Shown: positions 18,823 through 29,574, counted from the first letter of the stretch. The stretch: 64,000 nucleotides of DNA from Bradyrhizobium septentrionale (GCF_011516645.4 NZ_CP088285.1:8016501-8080500), one strand, 5' to 3'. Notes: a model not told the origin generated them from the letters alone. Translations and numbers: made by a program.

Positions 18823-19575
18823 TTAACACCCCGCCGCGATGGCCAGAAAATCGGACGCCTTCAGGCTGGCGCCGCCGACCAGGGCGCCGTTGACATTGGC
18901 GACCGCCATCAGCTCGGCCGCGTTCGACGGCTTCACCGAGCCGCCGTACAGGATCCTGATCCGGTTTCCCTCGTCCTTGAAGCGATCGGTGAGCTGACCT
19001 CGGATAAACCTGTGAACTTCCTCGACATCCTTGGCGGTCGGGGTCAGGCCGGTGCCGATTGCCCAGACCGGCTCATAGGCCACCACCAGATTGGCCGCGG
19101 TCGAGCCGTCGGGCAGCGAACCCGCAAGCTGGGTGCCGCAGACATCCAGCGTCTTGCCGGCGTCGCGCTGCTCGCGCGTCTCGCCGATGCAGACGATCGC
19201 GGTCAGGTGGGCGCGCCAGACCGCCTCCGCCTTCTGCCGAATCAACGCGTCGGTCTCGCCATGGTCGGCGCGCCGCTCGGAGTGGCCGACGATGATGGCG
19301 ACCGCGCCGAGATCCCCAAACATTTCCGCCGAGAGGTCGCCGGTGTGGGCGCCCGACGCCTTCGGATGACAATCCTGGGCGCCGACGGCGACCTTCGAGC
19401 CGCGCGCCTTGTCGGCAAAGGCGCCGACCAGTGTTGCCGGCGGACAGACCAGGAGATCGGCCTTCCCGGCGACATCGCCGGCCCCGGCCAGCATCGCGTC
19501 GAACTCGGCAAAAGAGGATTTCAGGCCGTTCATTTTCCAGTTGCCGGCGATCAGCGGCCGGATGGCGTCGGTCAT
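18823..19575 (-). CDS. tpiA: Triosephosphate isomerase
   Basis: TpiA interconverts dihydroxyacetone phosphate and glyceraldehyde 3-phosphate. The 250-residue protein has the full set of signatures: N-terminal AGNWKMNG with the catalytic Lys, IIVGHSERR with the catalytic His, and [11 protein letters not shown] with the catalytic Glu. The phosphate-binding [10 protein letters not shown] closes the barrel. The ATG at 19575 gives the normal [17 protein letters not shown] start. It is divergent from the PpiD-like chaperone, as in related genomes. Confidence 0.97.
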   Translation of the reverse strand: MTDAIRPLIAGNWKMNGLKSSFAEFDAMLAGAGDVAGKADLLVCPPATLVGAFADKARGSKVAVGAQDCHPKASGAHTGDLSAEMFGDLGAVAIIVGHSERRADHGETDALIRQKAEAVWRAHLTAIVCIGETREQRDAGKTLDVCGTQLAGSLPDGSTAANLVVAYEPVWAIGTGLTPTAKDVEEVHRFIRGQLTDRFKDEGNRIRILYGGSVKPSNAAELMAVANVNGALVGGASLKASDFLAIAAGC

Positions 19576-19666
19576 GTCGGATGTCCCATCGTTCAAGCGT
19601 CGCCCTGCGCTATCAGAGCTTGGCGGCGACTTCCAGATACCGCCCTCGCCCATCCCGCGCGGCGTC

Positions 19667-19722
19667 CAGAGCGTTTTCGAGCGAAGTGGCCACCGGTTCG
19701 CGTGAAGAAAACGCGTCAGAAC
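19667..19722. repeat. Inverted copy of the GACGCGTTTTCTTCACGCG repeat tail
   Basis: Reads AGAGCGTTTTCGAGCGAAG, then CACCGGTTCGCGTGAAG and AAAACGCGTCA. Same family as 14271-14366 and 56117-56218, without the leading hairpin. It lies upstream of tpiA. Confidence 0.7.
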
Positions 19723-19891
19723 AGGACTCTACCCGCTTCAATCCGCCCGCGCGGGCGAGGTTGCGGGGGGACACGAGCCACTTTATAAGCATTTTCAATT
19801 CGGTGACGCCCTGCTGCCGGACAAGAGGTCCCGACTTTTTGCTCCCACTTGGGCACGACCCGGTTCCCCACCTGCAAAACAAGTTGGACCC

Positions 19892-21793
19892 ATGCTTCGA
19901 GGAATGCGGAAAGCCTCATCAAACTGGCTCGGCAAGACGATTATGGCCGTTGTGATGGGCGTTTTGATCGTCAGTTTCGGAATTTGGGGCATTGCCGACA
20001 TTTTCAAGGGGTTTGGCCAGTCGACCTTCGCCAAGGTCGGCGGGACGGAGATTTCGGCCGAGCAGTTCCGCCAGATCTATACCGACCGGTTGCAGCAGCT
20101 TGGCCGCCAGTTCGGCCGTCCGCTGACGCCCGACCAGGCGCGCGCCTTCGGCATTGACCGCCAGGTGCTGCAGCAGACGCTCGCCGAGGCCGCGATGGAC
20201 GAGGAAGCGCGCCGCATGGGCCTCAATGTGTCCGACGCCGAGGTGCTGCGCCAGATCTACAATGATCCGAACTTCAAGGGTCTCAACAACCAGTTCGACC
20301 CGCAGCGCTTCCAGGCCATGATCCGCAACTACGGCTATACCGAGGGCCGCTACATCGCCGAGCAGCGCCGCGTCGGCCTCAGGCGGCAGATCGCCGGCAC
20401 TATCTCGTCCGGGATCGAGCCGCCGAAATCGCTGGTCGAGGCGCTGACCCGTTTCCAGAACGAGCAGCGCTCGATCGACTACATCACGCTCGGCGCCGCG
20501 CAGGCCGGCACCATCGACCCGCCCTCGCCCGAGGCGCTCGCCGCCTATTTCGAGGACCACAAGGTCCAGTTCCGCGCGCCCGAATACCGCAAGATCTCCT
20601 TCGTCGCGATCACGCCCGAGGAAATCGGCAAATGGGAGACGGTGTCGGACGAGGACGCCAAGAAGATCTTCGACGAGCGCAAGGATCGGCTCAGCACGCC
20701 GGAGAAGCGCGAAGTCTCGCAGATCGTGTTTCCGGACGCCGGCGAGGCGCAGGCCGCGCGCGGCCGGATCGCGTCGGGTACCTCGTTCGACGACATCGCC
20801 AAGGAGCGCAACCTCAATCTGGCCGACGTCAACCTCGGGTTGGTCGCGAAGTCGGCGATCCTCGATCCGGCCGTCGGCGATGCCGCCTTCGCGCTTCCCT
20901 CAGGCGACGTCAGCCAGCCGGTCCAGGGTCGCTTCGGCGTGGCGCTGGTCAAGGTCGGCAAGATCGAGCCCGGCGTGACCCCGAGCTATGAGAGCCTCGC
21001 GCAACAGGTCAAGAACGAGATCGCCTCCGAGCGCGCCCGCAGCAAGGTCGCCGAGCTGCGCGACAAGATGGAAGACGAGCGCGGCGGCGGCGCCAGCGTC
21101 ATCGAAGCGGCGCAGAAGCTGAAATTGACCCCCGTCACCATCGACGCGATCGATCGCTCGGGGCGTCTGCCGAACGGCCAGGTCGCGACCAACATTCCGC
21201 GCGGCCTCGACGTGGTGTCGCAGGCCTTCAACAGCGACGTCGGCGTCGACAACGACCCGATCCAGTTCAACAACGGCTATGTCTGGTACGACGTGTTGGG
21301 CATCACGCCGTCGCGCGAGCGCAGCCTCGACGAGGTCCGCGACCAGGTCGAGGCGAAGTGGCGCGAGGACCAGATCTCCGCCAAGCTGCGCGCCAAGGCG
21401 ACCGAGATCGTCCAGAAGCTCGACGGAGGCGCCAAGCTCGCCGACGAGGCCGCTTCTGCCGGCGTCAAGCTCGAGACCGCTGCGAACTTCAACCGCGAGG
21501 CCTCGCTGCCAGCCGTGCCGGCCGGCGTGATTGCGGCGGCGTTCCGCACCGCCAAGGACGGCGACGGACAGACTTCGGCCGCCGGCGGCAGCCAGTGGGT
21601 CGTGTTCCGCGTCACCAACGTGACCGTGCCGCCGGTCGACTTCACGTCCGATGCGGCCAAGCAGCTCACCGAGGCGCTGCGGCGCTCGCTGAGCGACGAG
21701 CAGGTCGCGCAATACGTCACCAAGATCGAGTCCGATATCGGCGTAACCATCAACCAGGCAGCCTTCGCACAGGTGACAGGCGCAAATAATTGA
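19892..21793 (+). CDS. PpiD-like periplasmic folding factor (SurA_N / parvulin domain)
   Basis: Membrane-anchored peptidyl-prolyl isomerase/chaperone of 633 residues acting at the periplasmic exit of the Sec channel. Residues 15-37 are a single N-terminal membrane anchor ([21 protein letters not shown]). A SurA-N-like chaperone region follows (about 45-200, with [22 protein letters not shown]). A degenerate parvulin domain lies near 255-365 ([15 protein letters not shown] to [17 protein letters not shown]). A second helical region fills the C-terminus. The start is ATG 19892; a second Met at residue 5 is possible. trpD follows in the same direction after a repeat of about 110 bases. Confidence 0.92.
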   Translation: MLRGMRKASSNWLGKTIMAVVMGVLIVSFGIWGIADIFKGFGQSTFAKVGGTEISAEQFRQIYTDRLQQLGRQFGRPLTPDQARAFGIDRQVLQQTLAEAAMDEEARRMGLNVSDAEVLRQIYNDPNFKGLNNQFDPQRFQAMIRNYGYTEGRYIAEQRRVGLRRQIAGTISSGIEPPKSLVEALTRFQNEQRSIDYITLGAAQAGTIDPPSPEALAAYFEDHKVQFRAPEYRKISFVAITPEEIGKWETVSDEDAKKIFDERKDRLSTPEKREVSQIVFPDAGEAQAARGRIASGTSFDDIAKERNLNLADVNLGLVAKSAILDPAVGDAAFALPSGDVSQPVQGRFGVALVKVGKIEPGVTPSYESLAQQVKNEIASERARSKVAELRDKMEDERGGGASVIEAAQKLKLTPVTIDAIDRSGRLPNGQVATNIPRGLDVVSQAFNSDVGVDNDPIQFNNGYVWYDVLGITPSRERSLDEVRDQVEAKWREDQISAKLRAKATEIVQKLDGGAKLADEAASAGVKLETAANFNREASLPAVPAGVIAAAFRTAKDGDGQTSAAGGSQWVVFRVTNVTVPPVDFTSDAAKQLTEALRRSLSDEQVAQYVTKIESDIGVTINQAAFAQVTGANN

Positions 21794-21880
21794 GCATGAT
21801 CTAGGCCGCAGACGCTTTCCACGTTTGTCGCAGCGACAGCCGGTTCTCCGCGCGACAACGCGACGCGCGGAGATCAAGCT
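21792..21880. repeat. GCATGATCC-family repeat, divergent copy
   Basis: Begins at the ppiD stop with TGAGCATGATC and ends GGAGATCAAGCTC, with an internal CCGCGCGAC/GACGCGCGG arm pair. Placed between ppiD and trpD. Confidence 0.55.
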
Positions 21881-21905
21881 CCAACAACAGACCCTGAGCC
21901 AGCGA

Positions 21906-22919
21906 ATGGACGACCTGAAATCGATCATCGGAAAAGTCGCCACCGGCGCCACGCTGACGCGTGAAGAAGCGGCGTCTGCGTTCGACAGCATGATGTCGGG
22001 CGAAGCCACGCCCTCGCAGATGGGCGGGCTGTTGATGGCGCTGCGGGTGCGCGGCGAGACCGTCGATGAGATCACCGGCGCCGTCAGCGCGATGCGCGGC
22101 AAGATGCTGCCGGTCAAGGCGCCGGCGGAGGCCGTCGACATCGTCGGCACCGGCGGCGACGGCTCCGGCTCGGTCAACGTTTCGACCTGCGCCGCCTTCA
22201 TTGTGGCCGGCGCCGGTGTGCCCGTGGCCAAGCACGGCAACCGCGCGCTGTCGTCGCGCTCGGGCTCGGCCGACGTGCTGGCCTCGCTCGGGGTCAAGAT
22301 CGATCTGACGCCGGAGCGCGTCGGACGCTGCGTCTCTGAAGCCGGCATCGGCTTCATGTTCGCGCCCGCACATCATCCGGCGATGAAGAATGTCGGTCCG
22401 ACCCGGGTCGAGCTCGCCACCCGCACCATCTTCAACCTGCTCGGACCGCTGTCGAACCCGGCCGGCGTCAAGCGGCAGATGGTCGGCGTGTTCTCGCGGC
22501 AATGGGTGCAGCCGCTGGCGCAGGTGCTGAAGAACCTCGGCTCGGACAAGGTCTGGGTGGTGCACGGCTCCGACGGCCTCGACGAGATCACCCTCACCGG
22601 CCCGACCTTCGTTGCAACGCTGGAGAACGGCGAGATCAGGACGTTCGACGTGACTCCGGAAGACGCCGGACTCGGCCGCGTCGGCGGCGAGGCGCTGAAG
22701 GGCGGCGATGCCGATGCCAATGCGATCGCGCTGTCGAGCGTGCTCCAGGGCAAGCCGAGCGCCTATCGCGACGTCGCCCTGCTCAACGCCGCTGCCGCGC
22801 TGATCGTGGCCGGCCGCGCCAAGGACCTCAAGGAAGGCGTCGCGATCGGCGCGCAGTCGCTCGACAGCGGCGCGGCCGCGGCGCGGCTCAAGCATCTGGT
22901 CGCGGTTTCCAACGGCTGA
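21906..22919 (+). CDS. trpD: Anthranilate phosphoribosyltransferase
   Basis: TrpD joins anthranilate to phosphoribosyl pyrophosphate, the second step of tryptophan synthesis. The 337-residue product has the PRPP/metal loop [14 protein letters not shown] at 81-94, the [17 protein letters not shown] block, and [16 protein letters not shown] with [10 protein letters not shown] further on. The ATG at 21906 gives [14 protein letters not shown], matching the family. trpC follows after a repeat-containing 65-base gap, so trpD-trpC-moaC read as one operon. trpE and trpG are not in the window. Confidence 0.97.
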   Translation: MDDLKSIIGKVATGATLTREEAASAFDSMMSGEATPSQMGGLLMALRVRGETVDEITGAVSAMRGKMLPVKAPAEAVDIVGTGGDGSGSVNVSTCAAFIVAGAGVPVAKHGNRALSSRSGSADVLASLGVKIDLTPERVGRCVSEAGIGFMFAPAHHPAMKNVGPTRVELATRTIFNLLGPLSNPAGVKRQMVGVFSRQWVQPLAQVLKNLGSDKVWVVHGSDGLDEITLTGPTFVATLENGEIRTFDVTPEDAGLGRVGGEALKGGDADANAIALSSVLQGKPSAYRDVALLNAAAALIVAGRAKDLKEGVAIGAQSLDSGAAAARLKHLVAVSNG

Positions 22920-22966
22920 GCATGATCCGAGAAAGTGGGAACCGGTTTTTCGAATCAGATCATGCG
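22919..22966. repeat. GCATGATCC-type palindromic repeat between trpD and trpC
   Basis: AGCATGATCCGAGAAAGTGG to CAGATCATGC, overlapping the end of the trpD stop. Same family as 12074-12145 and 49990-50036. It sits inside the presumed operon. Confidence 0.7.
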
Positions 22967-22984
22967 CAAGTAAGGCGGTAAGCG

Positions 22985-23806
22985 ATGTCCGACATCCTGA
23001 CCAAGATCGAGGCCTACAAGCGCGAGGAGATCGCCGCCGCGAAGCGCGCGCATTCGCTCGCTGAGGTCGAGGCGCAGGCGAAATCGGCCTCAGCCCCGCG
23101 CGGCTTCGTCCGCGCGCTGAAGGACAAGCACGCAAACGGCGACTACGCATTGATCGCGGAAGTGAAGAAGGCCTCGCCCTCGAAGGGGCTGATCCGGGCC
23201 GACTTCGATCCGCCGGTGCTCGCGAAGGCCTATGAGGCCGGCGGCGCGGCCTGCCTGTCGGTGCTGACGGACGCGCCGTCGTTCCAGGGCCATCTCGACT
23301 TCATGGTCGCGGCCCGCGCGGCGACCAATCTGCCGGTGCTGCGCAAGGATTTCATGTTCGACACCTACCAGGTGGCGGAAGCGCGCGCCCATGGCGCCGA
23401 CTGCATCCTGATCATCATGGCCGCGCTCGACGATGCCGCGGCCAAGGACCTCGAGGATGCCGCCCTCGGCTACGGCATGGACGTGCTGGTCGAGATCCAC
23501 GACCGCGCCGAGCTCGACCGGGCCCTGAAACTCCGCTCGCCGATGATCGGCGTCAACAACCGCAATCTGCGCACCTTCGAGACCACGCTCGCGACGAGCG
23601 AGGCGCTGGCGCCGTTGATCCCGCGCGACCGCCTGATGGTCGGCGAGAGCGGCATCTTCACGCCTGAGGATCTGGCCCGCCTCGAGCGCGTCGGGATGTC
23701 GACCTTCCTGGTCGGCGAGAGCCTGATGCGCCAGCAGGACGTCACCGCGGCCACCCGCGCATTGCTGACGCGGCAGGCCGCATCACGCGCCACCGGCACG
23801 CGCTGA
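22985..23806 (+). CDS. trpC: Indole-3-glycerol phosphate synthase
   Basis: TrpC closes the indole ring, the fourth step of tryptophan synthesis. The 273-residue product is the monofunctional form. The family signature [12 protein letters not shown] is at 57-68, with the catalytic Lys and Glu positions following in [11 protein letters not shown] and [12 protein letters not shown]. The phosphate loop is [11 protein letters not shown], and the C-terminus carries [11 protein letters not shown]. The ATG at 22985 gives [15 protein letters not shown]. moaC starts four bases after the stop. Confidence 0.97.
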   Translation: MSDILTKIEAYKREEIAAAKRAHSLAEVEAQAKSASAPRGFVRALKDKHANGDYALIAEVKKASPSKGLIRADFDPPVLAKAYEAGGAACLSVLTDAPSFQGHLDFMVAARAATNLPVLRKDFMFDTYQVAEARAHGADCILIIMAALDDAAAKDLEDAALGYGMDVLVEIHDRAELDRALKLRSPMIGVNNRNLRTFETTLATSEALAPLIPRDRLMVGESGIFTPEDLARLERVGMSTFLVGESLMRQQDVTAATRALLTRQAASRATGTR

Positions 23807-23810
23807 CGCG

Positions 23811-24335
23811 ATGGCGCGGAAGAGCAAAGCCACAAAAGCCGAGCCGGTCGGGTCCGGCTCCGCCCTCACCCATATCGACGCCAAGGGCGATGCGCGCATG
23901 GTCGATGTCTCGGCCAAGCCCGCCACTGAGCGGACTGCCGTCGCCGAGGGCCGCGTGCTGATGAGCAAGGCCACGCTCGCGCTGATCGAGCAAGGCCACG
24001 CCAAGAAGGGCGACGTGCTGGCGACCGCGCGGATATCAGGCATCATGGCGGCGAAGCGGACCTCGGAGCTGATCCCGCTCTGCCACCCGCTGGCGCTGAC
24101 CAAAGTCACGATCGATATCGCAACCGATGCCAAGCTGCCCGGCTGCATCGTCCGCGCCAGCGTCAAGGTGACCGGGCCAACCGGCGTCGAAATGGAGGCG
24201 CTGACCGCGGTTTCGGTCGCGTGCCTGACGATCTACGACATGGTCAAGGCGGTCGACCGTGGCATCCGTATCGAAGGCATTCATCTGATCGAGAAGATCG
24301 GCGGCAAGTCCGGGCACTATCGCGCCGGCGACTGA
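23811..24335 (+). CDS. moaC: Cyclic pyranopterin monophosphate synthase MoaC
   Basis: MoaC forms cyclic pyranopterin monophosphate, an early step of molybdenum cofactor synthesis. The 174-residue product has the family core [20 protein letters not shown] near the N-terminus, [11 protein letters not shown] with the conserved His92 area, and the [23 protein letters not shown] block. The end [17 protein letters not shown] stretch ([15 protein letters not shown]) is typical. The start is ATG 23811, four bases after trpC. In relatives moaC is usually followed by moeA; here moeA is 23 kb further on. Confidence 0.96.
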   Translation: MARKSKATKAEPVGSGSALTHIDAKGDARMVDVSAKPATERTAVAEGRVLMSKATLALIEQGHAKKGDVLATARISGIMAAKRTSELIPLCHPLALTKVTIDIATDAKLPGCIVRASVKVTGPTGVEMEALTAVSVACLTIYDMVKAVDRGIRIEGIHLIEKIGGKSGHYRAGD

Positions 24336-24352
24336 GTTGCCGGTGCGCTCGA

Positions 24353-24517
24353 TTACTTCAGTGAGCCGCTGATCGAATTGAAGGTGCCCGACAGTTTTGT
24401 GCCGACGCCCTTCACCGCGGCAATGATGGCGATCGCGATGCCGGTTGCGATCAAGCCGTATTCGATCGCGGTGGCTCCGGTTTCATCGGCACAAAAATTC
24501 CGAACAAGCTTCTTCAT
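24353..24517 (-). CDS. Flp/Fap-type pilin
   Basis: A 54-residue prepilin of the Flp type IVb family, the subunit of tight-adherence pili. The prepilin peptidase site is GATAIEYGLIA with cleavage after Gly14, so that Glu19 and Tyr20 fall at positions +5 and +6, as the family requires. A hydrophobic helix follows (LIATGIAIAIIAAVKGV). The ATG at 24517 is chosen because it gives the short basic leader MKKLVRNFCADE. No cpa/tad assembly genes are in the window, so the pilin depends on a remote system. Confidence 0.93.
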   Translation of the reverse strand: MKKLVRNFCADETGATAIEYGLIATGIAIAIIAAVKGVGTKLSGTFNSISGSLK

Positions 24518-24853
24518 GATGGCAACTCTCACGTGCTGAACTTCGCGGAATGACACGCAAACTACGTGCCGTCGCTGACGTTGAGCATCGTCATGGACTT
24601 AGATCGTAAACGGACGATTACGTCGACTTCACACTCGGCAAGGGATTCCGGGTAGCCGCACTGAGCGGCAAAAACTGCAGTTCCTCTTCGGGAACTTTTT
24701 GTCCCGTTGTCGATTAGCTCGACGCATCGATCTCGTGACGGTTATCGGTGGCAATTTCCGCGCCTTGTACGATCGCAGGATCTGATTGCAGGCCTGCCGC
24801 GCGCGGCAATCCCAAATCGGAACACTCAGGGCGATGACGACGAGGAGGATTTG
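24518..24853. other. AT-richer intergenic stretch with a small hairpin
   Basis: About 335 bases between the pilin start and the small membrane gene. It must hold the pilin promoter. A hairpin AGTTCC/GGAACT (24679-24696) is followed by a T-run on the + strand and flanked by an A-run, so it looks like a weak bidirectional terminator. No convincing gene. Confidence 0.4.
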
Positions 24854-24985
24854 GTGAAAGGATTGCTGATAGCCGTAGGAATTGTCTTTGTTCTTTACAT
24901 AATGGATCAGAAATTTGCCCAGGGGCGATATACCGATGCTGTCCAGCGCATGACGATTCAGATGAGGCATTCTTTCGGGGTCTGA
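24854..24985 (+). CDS. Very small single-helix membrane protein
   Basis: A 43-residue protein starting at GTG 24854, with GAGGAGG five bases upstream, a strong and well-spaced ribosome site. The sequence is one membrane helix (KGLLIAVGIVFVLYIMD) followed by a polar, amphipathic tail with several Met and Arg. Longer upstream reading exists but contains no better start. It lies between the Flp pilin and the GGDEF-EAL gene. Function unknown. Confidence 0.6.
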   Translation: MKGLLIAVGIVFVLYIMDQKFAQGRYTDAVQRMTIQMRHSFGV

Positions 24986-25178
24986 GATCGCCTCGGTTGG
25001 TGGCCTCTTCCAGATCGGTTCCGGATCATCTGGAGAGCCGTGGCTTCTCGCTGCCTCCATTAACCATTCGTTAACCAGCCTCGCTAACCGCAACTCCATC
25101 TCGTTTCGATACGACTTTCGCGGGCCGGAGGTGCACAGACCTACCTCCGGGTGAAACGCCTGGAAGCGATAGCGTCAG

Positions 25179-27911
25179 ATGAAATCAAACGGCAGCGCCT
25201 CGTTCAACGTCGCCTCGGTGATCGGCCGCGGTCCGATCCGCTGGCTGATCCTCGGCGGCGCGGTGCTGATGGCCGCGATTGCGATCGGCGCGACCCTGAT
25301 GGCCGAGAATTTCCGCGAGCGCGCTTTGCACAACAGCGAGCGAGAGCTCGAGAACACCGTGCTGCTGCTGGCGCGGCATTTCGACCAGCAGCTCGACGAC
25401 CTCGAGGTGGTCCAGCGCGACCTGATCGCGTTCATGCGCGACAACGGGATCGCGACGCCGGAGAACTACCGGCGGCGGATGTCGGCCGCCGACATCCATG
25501 CGATGCTCAAGTCCAAGATGGACGCGCTGTCCAATGTCGGCAGCCTCAACGTGTTCGATGCCGACGGCGTGCTGATCAACAGCTCCGGCGCCTGGCCGCT
25601 GCCGCAGGCCTCTATCGCCGATCGCAGCTACTTCCAGATCTTCAAGTCGAGCCCCTACTCGCCCGACATGCAGGTCGCGCCGGTGGTCAGTCGCATCAGC
25701 GGGCTCTGGACCACCGTCATCGTCCGCAAGGTCACCGGTCCGCACGGCGAGTTCCTCGGCGTGGTCGGCCGCGGCATCGAGCCGGCGACCTTCGAGAAGT
25801 TCTTCTCGACGGTTGCGCTCGGCGAAGGCGCCGCGATTTCGATGCACCATCGCGACGGCACGCTGCTGGCGCGCTATCCCCATGCCGAAGAGCTAATCGG
25901 CAAGAATTTCCGCACCGGGCCGGTCAACCAGCAGCAGGTGTTCGAGCTGCCGCGGAGCACCACGCGGCTGGCCAGTCCGGTCGACGGCAAGGACCGCCTG
26001 GTGTCGTCGCGAGCGCTGACCAAATTCCCGATCGTCGTCGTCGCGACCACCACGACGGAAGCGGCGCTCGCCAACTGGCGCGAGCAGATCGCCATCCTGA
26101 TCGCGGTGACCAGCATTTCGGTGCTGGCGATCGCGATCCTGCTGACCCTGGTGGTGCGCAAGCTCGTGCACCAGCATCGCGCCCAGCAGCAACGCCTGAC
26201 GCTGGAAAAGCTCCGGCTCGACACCGCCGTCAACAACATGACGCAGGGGCTGCTGCTGTTCGACGCCGCGCAACGCCTCGTGATCTGCAACAAGCGCTAT
26301 GTCGAGATGTACGCCCTGTCGGCCGACATCATCAAGCCCGGCTGCAGCTTCCGGGACGTCATCGTGCACCGCCACCAGACCGGCTCGTTCCAGGGCGACG
26401 TCGAACGCTACGTCAACATCGTGCTGCGCGACGTCGCTGTCCGCAACACCATGGTGATCACGACGCCCGACGGACGCTCGATCCAGGTCGTCAACGAGCC
26501 GCTGGCCGACGGCGGCTGGCTTGCGACCCATGAGGACGTCACCGAGCGCCGCCGCGCCGAGGAGCGCATCACGCATCTTGCCCACTACGATGCCCTCACC
26601 GACCTTCCGAACCGCGCGCCGTTCCACGAGGAGATCAAGCGCGAGCTGCCGCATGTCGCGCCCGACAGCCAGCTCGCGGTGCTCTATATCGACATCGACG
26701 AATTCAAGGGCGTCAACGACTCGCTCGGCCACATGGTCGGCGACGAACTGTTGAAGTCCGTTGCGCGGACCCTGAGCGGCGTGATCGGCGACGGCGATTT
26801 CGTCGCCCGGCTCGGCGGCGACGAATTCGCGATCGTGCAGACCGGGGTGAAGAACGAGATCGAGGTCACAGACCTTGTCGCGCGCATCTACGAGGCGATC
26901 CGCTTGCCCTATCAATGCCTCGGCCACCAGGTCACCACCGACGCCAGCATCGGCATCGCGCTGGCGCCGAAGGACGGCACCGATGTCGATCAGATCCTGA
27001 AGAACGCCGACCTCGCGATGTATGCGGCGAAGTCGGCCGGCCGCCGCATCTCGCGCTTCTTCGAGCCGGCGATGGATGCCGACGCCCGCGCCCGCCGCGA
27101 GCTCGAGATGGAATTGCGCCAGACCATCGCCGCGGGCCACGGGCTCGAAGTGCATTACCAGCCCTGCGTCGACCTGCGCAGCAACGAGATCACCGGCTGC
27201 GAGGCGCTGGTGCGCTGGCGCCATCCGCAGCGCGGCATGATCTCGCCGGCCGACTTCGTGCCGATCGCGGAAGAGACCGGCCTGATCAACCAGCTCGGCG
27301 AATGGGTTTTGTTGACGGCCTGCAAGGAGGCCGTGAACTGGCCCGATCATGTCAGGCTCGCGGTCAACGTCTCGCCGGTGCAGTTCCGCAGCGGCACGCT
27401 GGCGCTCAAGGTGATCGCGGCGCTCGCGGCGTCGGGGCTGTCGGCTGGCCGGCTGGAGCTCGAGATCACCGAGGCCGTGCTGATCCGCGACGACGAGACC
27501 GCGCTGGCCGCGCTGCATCAGCTGCGCGCCATCGGGATCCGGATCGCGCTCGACGATTTCGGCACCGGCTATTCGTCGCTGAGCTACCTGAAGCGCTTCC
27601 CGTTCGACAAGATCAAGATCGACCGCTGCTTCGTCACCGACATCGCCGATCCGCAGGGATCGGCCGGCATCGTCGAGGCCGTCGTCAACATCGCCGCCGA
27701 GCGCAGCATGACCACGACCGCGGAAGGCGTCGAGACCGCGCAGCAGCAGCAATTGCTGCGTGAACTCGGCTGCTCGGAAATGCAGGGCTATCTGTTCAGC
27801 CCGCCGAAGCCGGCGGCGCAAATCCGCGAGCTATTGGCCGGGCACCACCGTGGCCCCGCCGCGGGCGAAGGCCAAACAGGCAGGCGCCGGCCGATCGTTC
27901 GCACGGCCTGA
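25179..27911 (+). CDS. Membrane-bound GGDEF-EAL cyclic-di-GMP protein with periplasmic sensor and PAS
   Basis: A 910-residue protein that makes and/or degrades cyclic di-GMP at the inner membrane. It has a membrane helix near 17-38, a periplasmic dCache-like sensor (about 40-300) and a second helix near 305-330. A PAS domain (about 350-460) precedes the GGDEF domain, whose active site GGDEF is intact at 546-550. The EAL domain has EAL at 675-677 with the later DDFGTGYSSLSYLK and KIDRCFV blocks intact. Both enzymatic sites look competent, so its net activity cannot be predicted. The 5' neighbour is a small membrane protein and, divergently, a Flp pilin, which hints at a role in attachment. The start at ATG 25179 has no strong ribosome site. 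Confidence 0.92.
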   Translation: MKSNGSASFNVASVIGRGPIRWLILGGAVLMAAIAIGATLMAENFRERALHNSERELENTVLLLARHFDQQLDDLEVVQRDLIAFMRDNGIATPENYRRRMSAADIHAMLKSKMDALSNVGSLNVFDADGVLINSSGAWPLPQASIADRSYFQIFKSSPYSPDMQVAPVVSRISGLWTTVIVRKVTGPHGEFLGVVGRGIEPATFEKFFSTVALGEGAAISMHHRDGTLLARYPHAEELIGKNFRTGPVNQQQVFELPRSTTRLASPVDGKDRLVSSRALTKFPIVVVATTTTEAALANWREQIAILIAVTSISVLAIAILLTLVVRKLVHQHRAQQQRLTLEKLRLDTAVNNMTQGLLLFDAAQRLVICNKRYVEMYALSADIIKPGCSFRDVIVHRHQTGSFQGDVERYVNIVLRDVAVRNTMVITTPDGRSIQVVNEPLADGGWLATHEDVTERRRAEERITHLAHYDALTDLPNRAPFHEEIKRELPHVAPDSQLAVLYIDIDEFKGVNDSLGHMVGDELLKSVARTLSGVIGDGDFVARLGGDEFAIVQTGVKNEIEVTDLVARIYEAIRLPYQCLGHQVTTDASIGIALAPKDGTDVDQILKNADLAMYAAKSAGRRISRFFEPAMDADARARRELEMELRQTIAAGHGLEVHYQPCVDLRSNEITGCEALVRWRHPQRGMISPADFVPIAEETGLINQLGEWVLLTACKEAVNWPDHVRLAVNVSPVQFRSGTLALKVIAALAASGLSAGRLELEITEAVLIRDDETALAALHQLRAIGIRIALDDFGTGYSSLSYLKRFPFDKIKIDRCFVTDIADPQGSAGIVEAVVNIAAERSMTTTAEGVETAQQQQLLRELGCSEMQGYLFSPPKPAAQIRELLAGHHRGPAAGEGQTGRRRPIVRTA

Positions 27912-27940
27912 GTTTCGGAAGCACTGGACTACCCATGACT

Positions 27941-28014
27941 CGTCATGCCCGGGCTTGACCCGGGCATCCATCACATCAAGAAGACGTGGATGGCCGGGTC
28001 GAGCCCGGCCATGA
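27941..28014. repeat. GTCATGCCCGGG-type hairpin repeat
   Basis: Two imperfect palindromes, GTCATGCCCGGGCTTGACC and its partner ending CGAGCCCGGCCATGAC, separated by an ACATCAAGAAGACG spacer. A dispersed bacterial palindrome between the convergent GGDEF-EAL and ctpA genes, possibly acting as a terminator. Confidence 0.75.
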
Positions 28015-28031
28015 CTACAGATATGTTGAGC

Positions 28032-29390
28032 CTAGTTCGGCACCGGCCGCTTCTGCGTGGCCTTGGTGTCGGCGTTCTTGGCGTCGGCGTTCACGGTGAC
28101 GCCGCGGAGCTGGTTGAAGGCCGCGGCCAGCGCCTTGTCGTTCTTCTCATCCGGCGGCACGTAGGATTGCGAGCCGGTCTGCTCGGCGCCCTCGGCTGCA
28201 AGATGGCCGCGCATCTTGGCCTCGCTGATGATCTCGGAGCGGGTCTTGAACTCGTCGGGCACGTCCTGCAGCACCTCGATGTCGGGCTTGATGCCGAGCG
28301 CCTGGATCGAATGGCCCGACGGCGTGAAGTAGCGCGCCGTGGTCAGCGCCAGCGCACCGTTGCCGGTGCCGAGTGGAATGATCGTCTGCACCGAGCCCTT
28401 GCCGAACGAGCGGGTGCCGATCAGGGTCGCGCGCTTGTGGTCGTGGAGCGCACCGGCGACGATCTCCGAGGCCGAGGCCGAGCCGCCGTTGATCAGCACG
28501 ACCAGCGGCTTGCCCTTGGTCATGTCGCCGCCATGCGCGGTGAAGCGCTGGGTCTCTTCCGGATTGCGGCCGCGGGTCGAGACCACCTCGCCCCGCTGCA
28601 TCAAGGTCGAGGTCACCGACACCGCCTGGTCGAGCAGGCCGCCCGGATTGTTGCGGAGGTCGACGACATAGCCGGCGAGCTTGTCCTGTGGGACCTGCTT
28701 CTGGACGTCCGCGATCGCCTTGCGCAGGCCCTCGGTGGTCTGCTCGTTGAACGAGGTGATCCTGATGTAACCGATGTCGCCGCCCTCGACGTGATACTTC
28801 ACCGGGCGGACGCGGATGATCTCGCGGGTGATCGAGACCTCGATCGGCTTGTCGGCATCCTTGCGGATGATCTTCAGCCGGATCGAGCTGTTGGGCGCGC
28901 CCTTCATCTTGTTGACGGCCTGGTCGAGCGTCATGCCCTGGATCTGGTCATCGTCGATCGTGGTGATGACGTCGCCCGACATGATGCCGGCGCGCGAGGC
29001 CGGCGTGTCGTCGATCGGCGCCACCACCTTGACGAAGCCGTCCTCCATCGTGACCTCGATGCCGAGCCCGCCGAACTCGCCATGCGTGGTCTCCTGCATC
29101 TCCGACCAGCCCTTCTCGTTCATGTAGCGGGAGTGCGGATCGAGCGAGGAGATCATGCCGTTGATCGCCCCTTCGACGAGCTTGGAGTCCTCGGGCTTCT
29201 CGACGTAGTCGCTCTTGATCTTCTCGAACACCTCGCCGAACAGGTTGAGCTGCGAATAGGTATTGGTGTTGTCCGAATGCGCGGCGGCATTGGCGGCGGC
29301 GAACAGATGCGCCCCCTGCGGCGAGGCCACGAGCAGGGTAAGACACGCACCCGCAACCGTCCCGAGGAAGAAGCCAACATGTTTGCGCAT
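28032..29390 (-). CDS. ctpA: S41 family carboxy-terminal processing peptidase CtpA
   Basis: Periplasmic serine protease of 452 residues that trims C-termini of exported proteins. A signal/anchor lies at 5-35. The PDZ domain spans about 100-185 (EFGGLGIEVTMEDGFVKVV, SGDVITTID). The S41 core (about 200-360) carries the catalytic dyad Ser306 (GGSASASEIVAGAL) and Lys331 (RSFGKGSVQT), 25 residues apart as in E. coli Prc. An Ala/Asp/Lys-rich tail ends the protein. The ATG is 29390. In relatives ctpA usually accompanies rlmH/rsfS and an M23 peptidase; those are absent here, so this may be a paralogue or a rearranged locus. Confidence 0.94.
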   Translation of the reverse strand: MRKHVGFFLGTVAGACLTLLVASPQGAHLFAAANAAAHSDNTNTYSQLNLFGEVFEKIKSDYVEKPEDSKLVEGAINGMISSLDPHSRYMNEKGWSEMQETTHGEFGGLGIEVTMEDGFVKVVAPIDDTPASRAGIMSGDVITTIDDDQIQGMTLDQAVNKMKGAPNSSIRLKIIRKDADKPIEVSITREIIRVRPVKYHVEGGDIGYIRITSFNEQTTEGLRKAIADVQKQVPQDKLAGYVVDLRNNPGGLLDQAVSVTSTLMQRGEVVSTRGRNPEETQRFTAHGGDMTKGKPLVVLINGGSASASEIVAGALHDHKRATLIGTRSFGKGSVQTIIPLGTGNGALALTTARYFTPSGHSIQALGIKPDIEVLQDVPDEFKTRSEIISEAKMRGHLAAEGAEQTGSQSYVPPDEKNDKALAAAFNQLRGVTVNADAKNADTKATQKRPVPN

Positions 29391-29574
29391 TATCCGCGAT
29401 CCTTTTCGCTACCGGCCGGCAACGTTCCGCAACGTTCGCCTGCCCCACCCCGACGGGGGCACCACACAACGGCTTTTTGGTCGGATCAAGGCCGCCTTGT
29501 CATCGGACCATTACGGTCCTGTCACGCTGCCTTGGTCAGCTCCAAATCAGCATTTAGTCACCCCAAAGCCGGCC

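Noticed and set aside
25893..27821. A 642-codon frame antisense to the GGDEF-EAL gene
   Set aside because: Opposite a gene with intact GGDEF and EAL motifs; itself lacks any recognisable domain.
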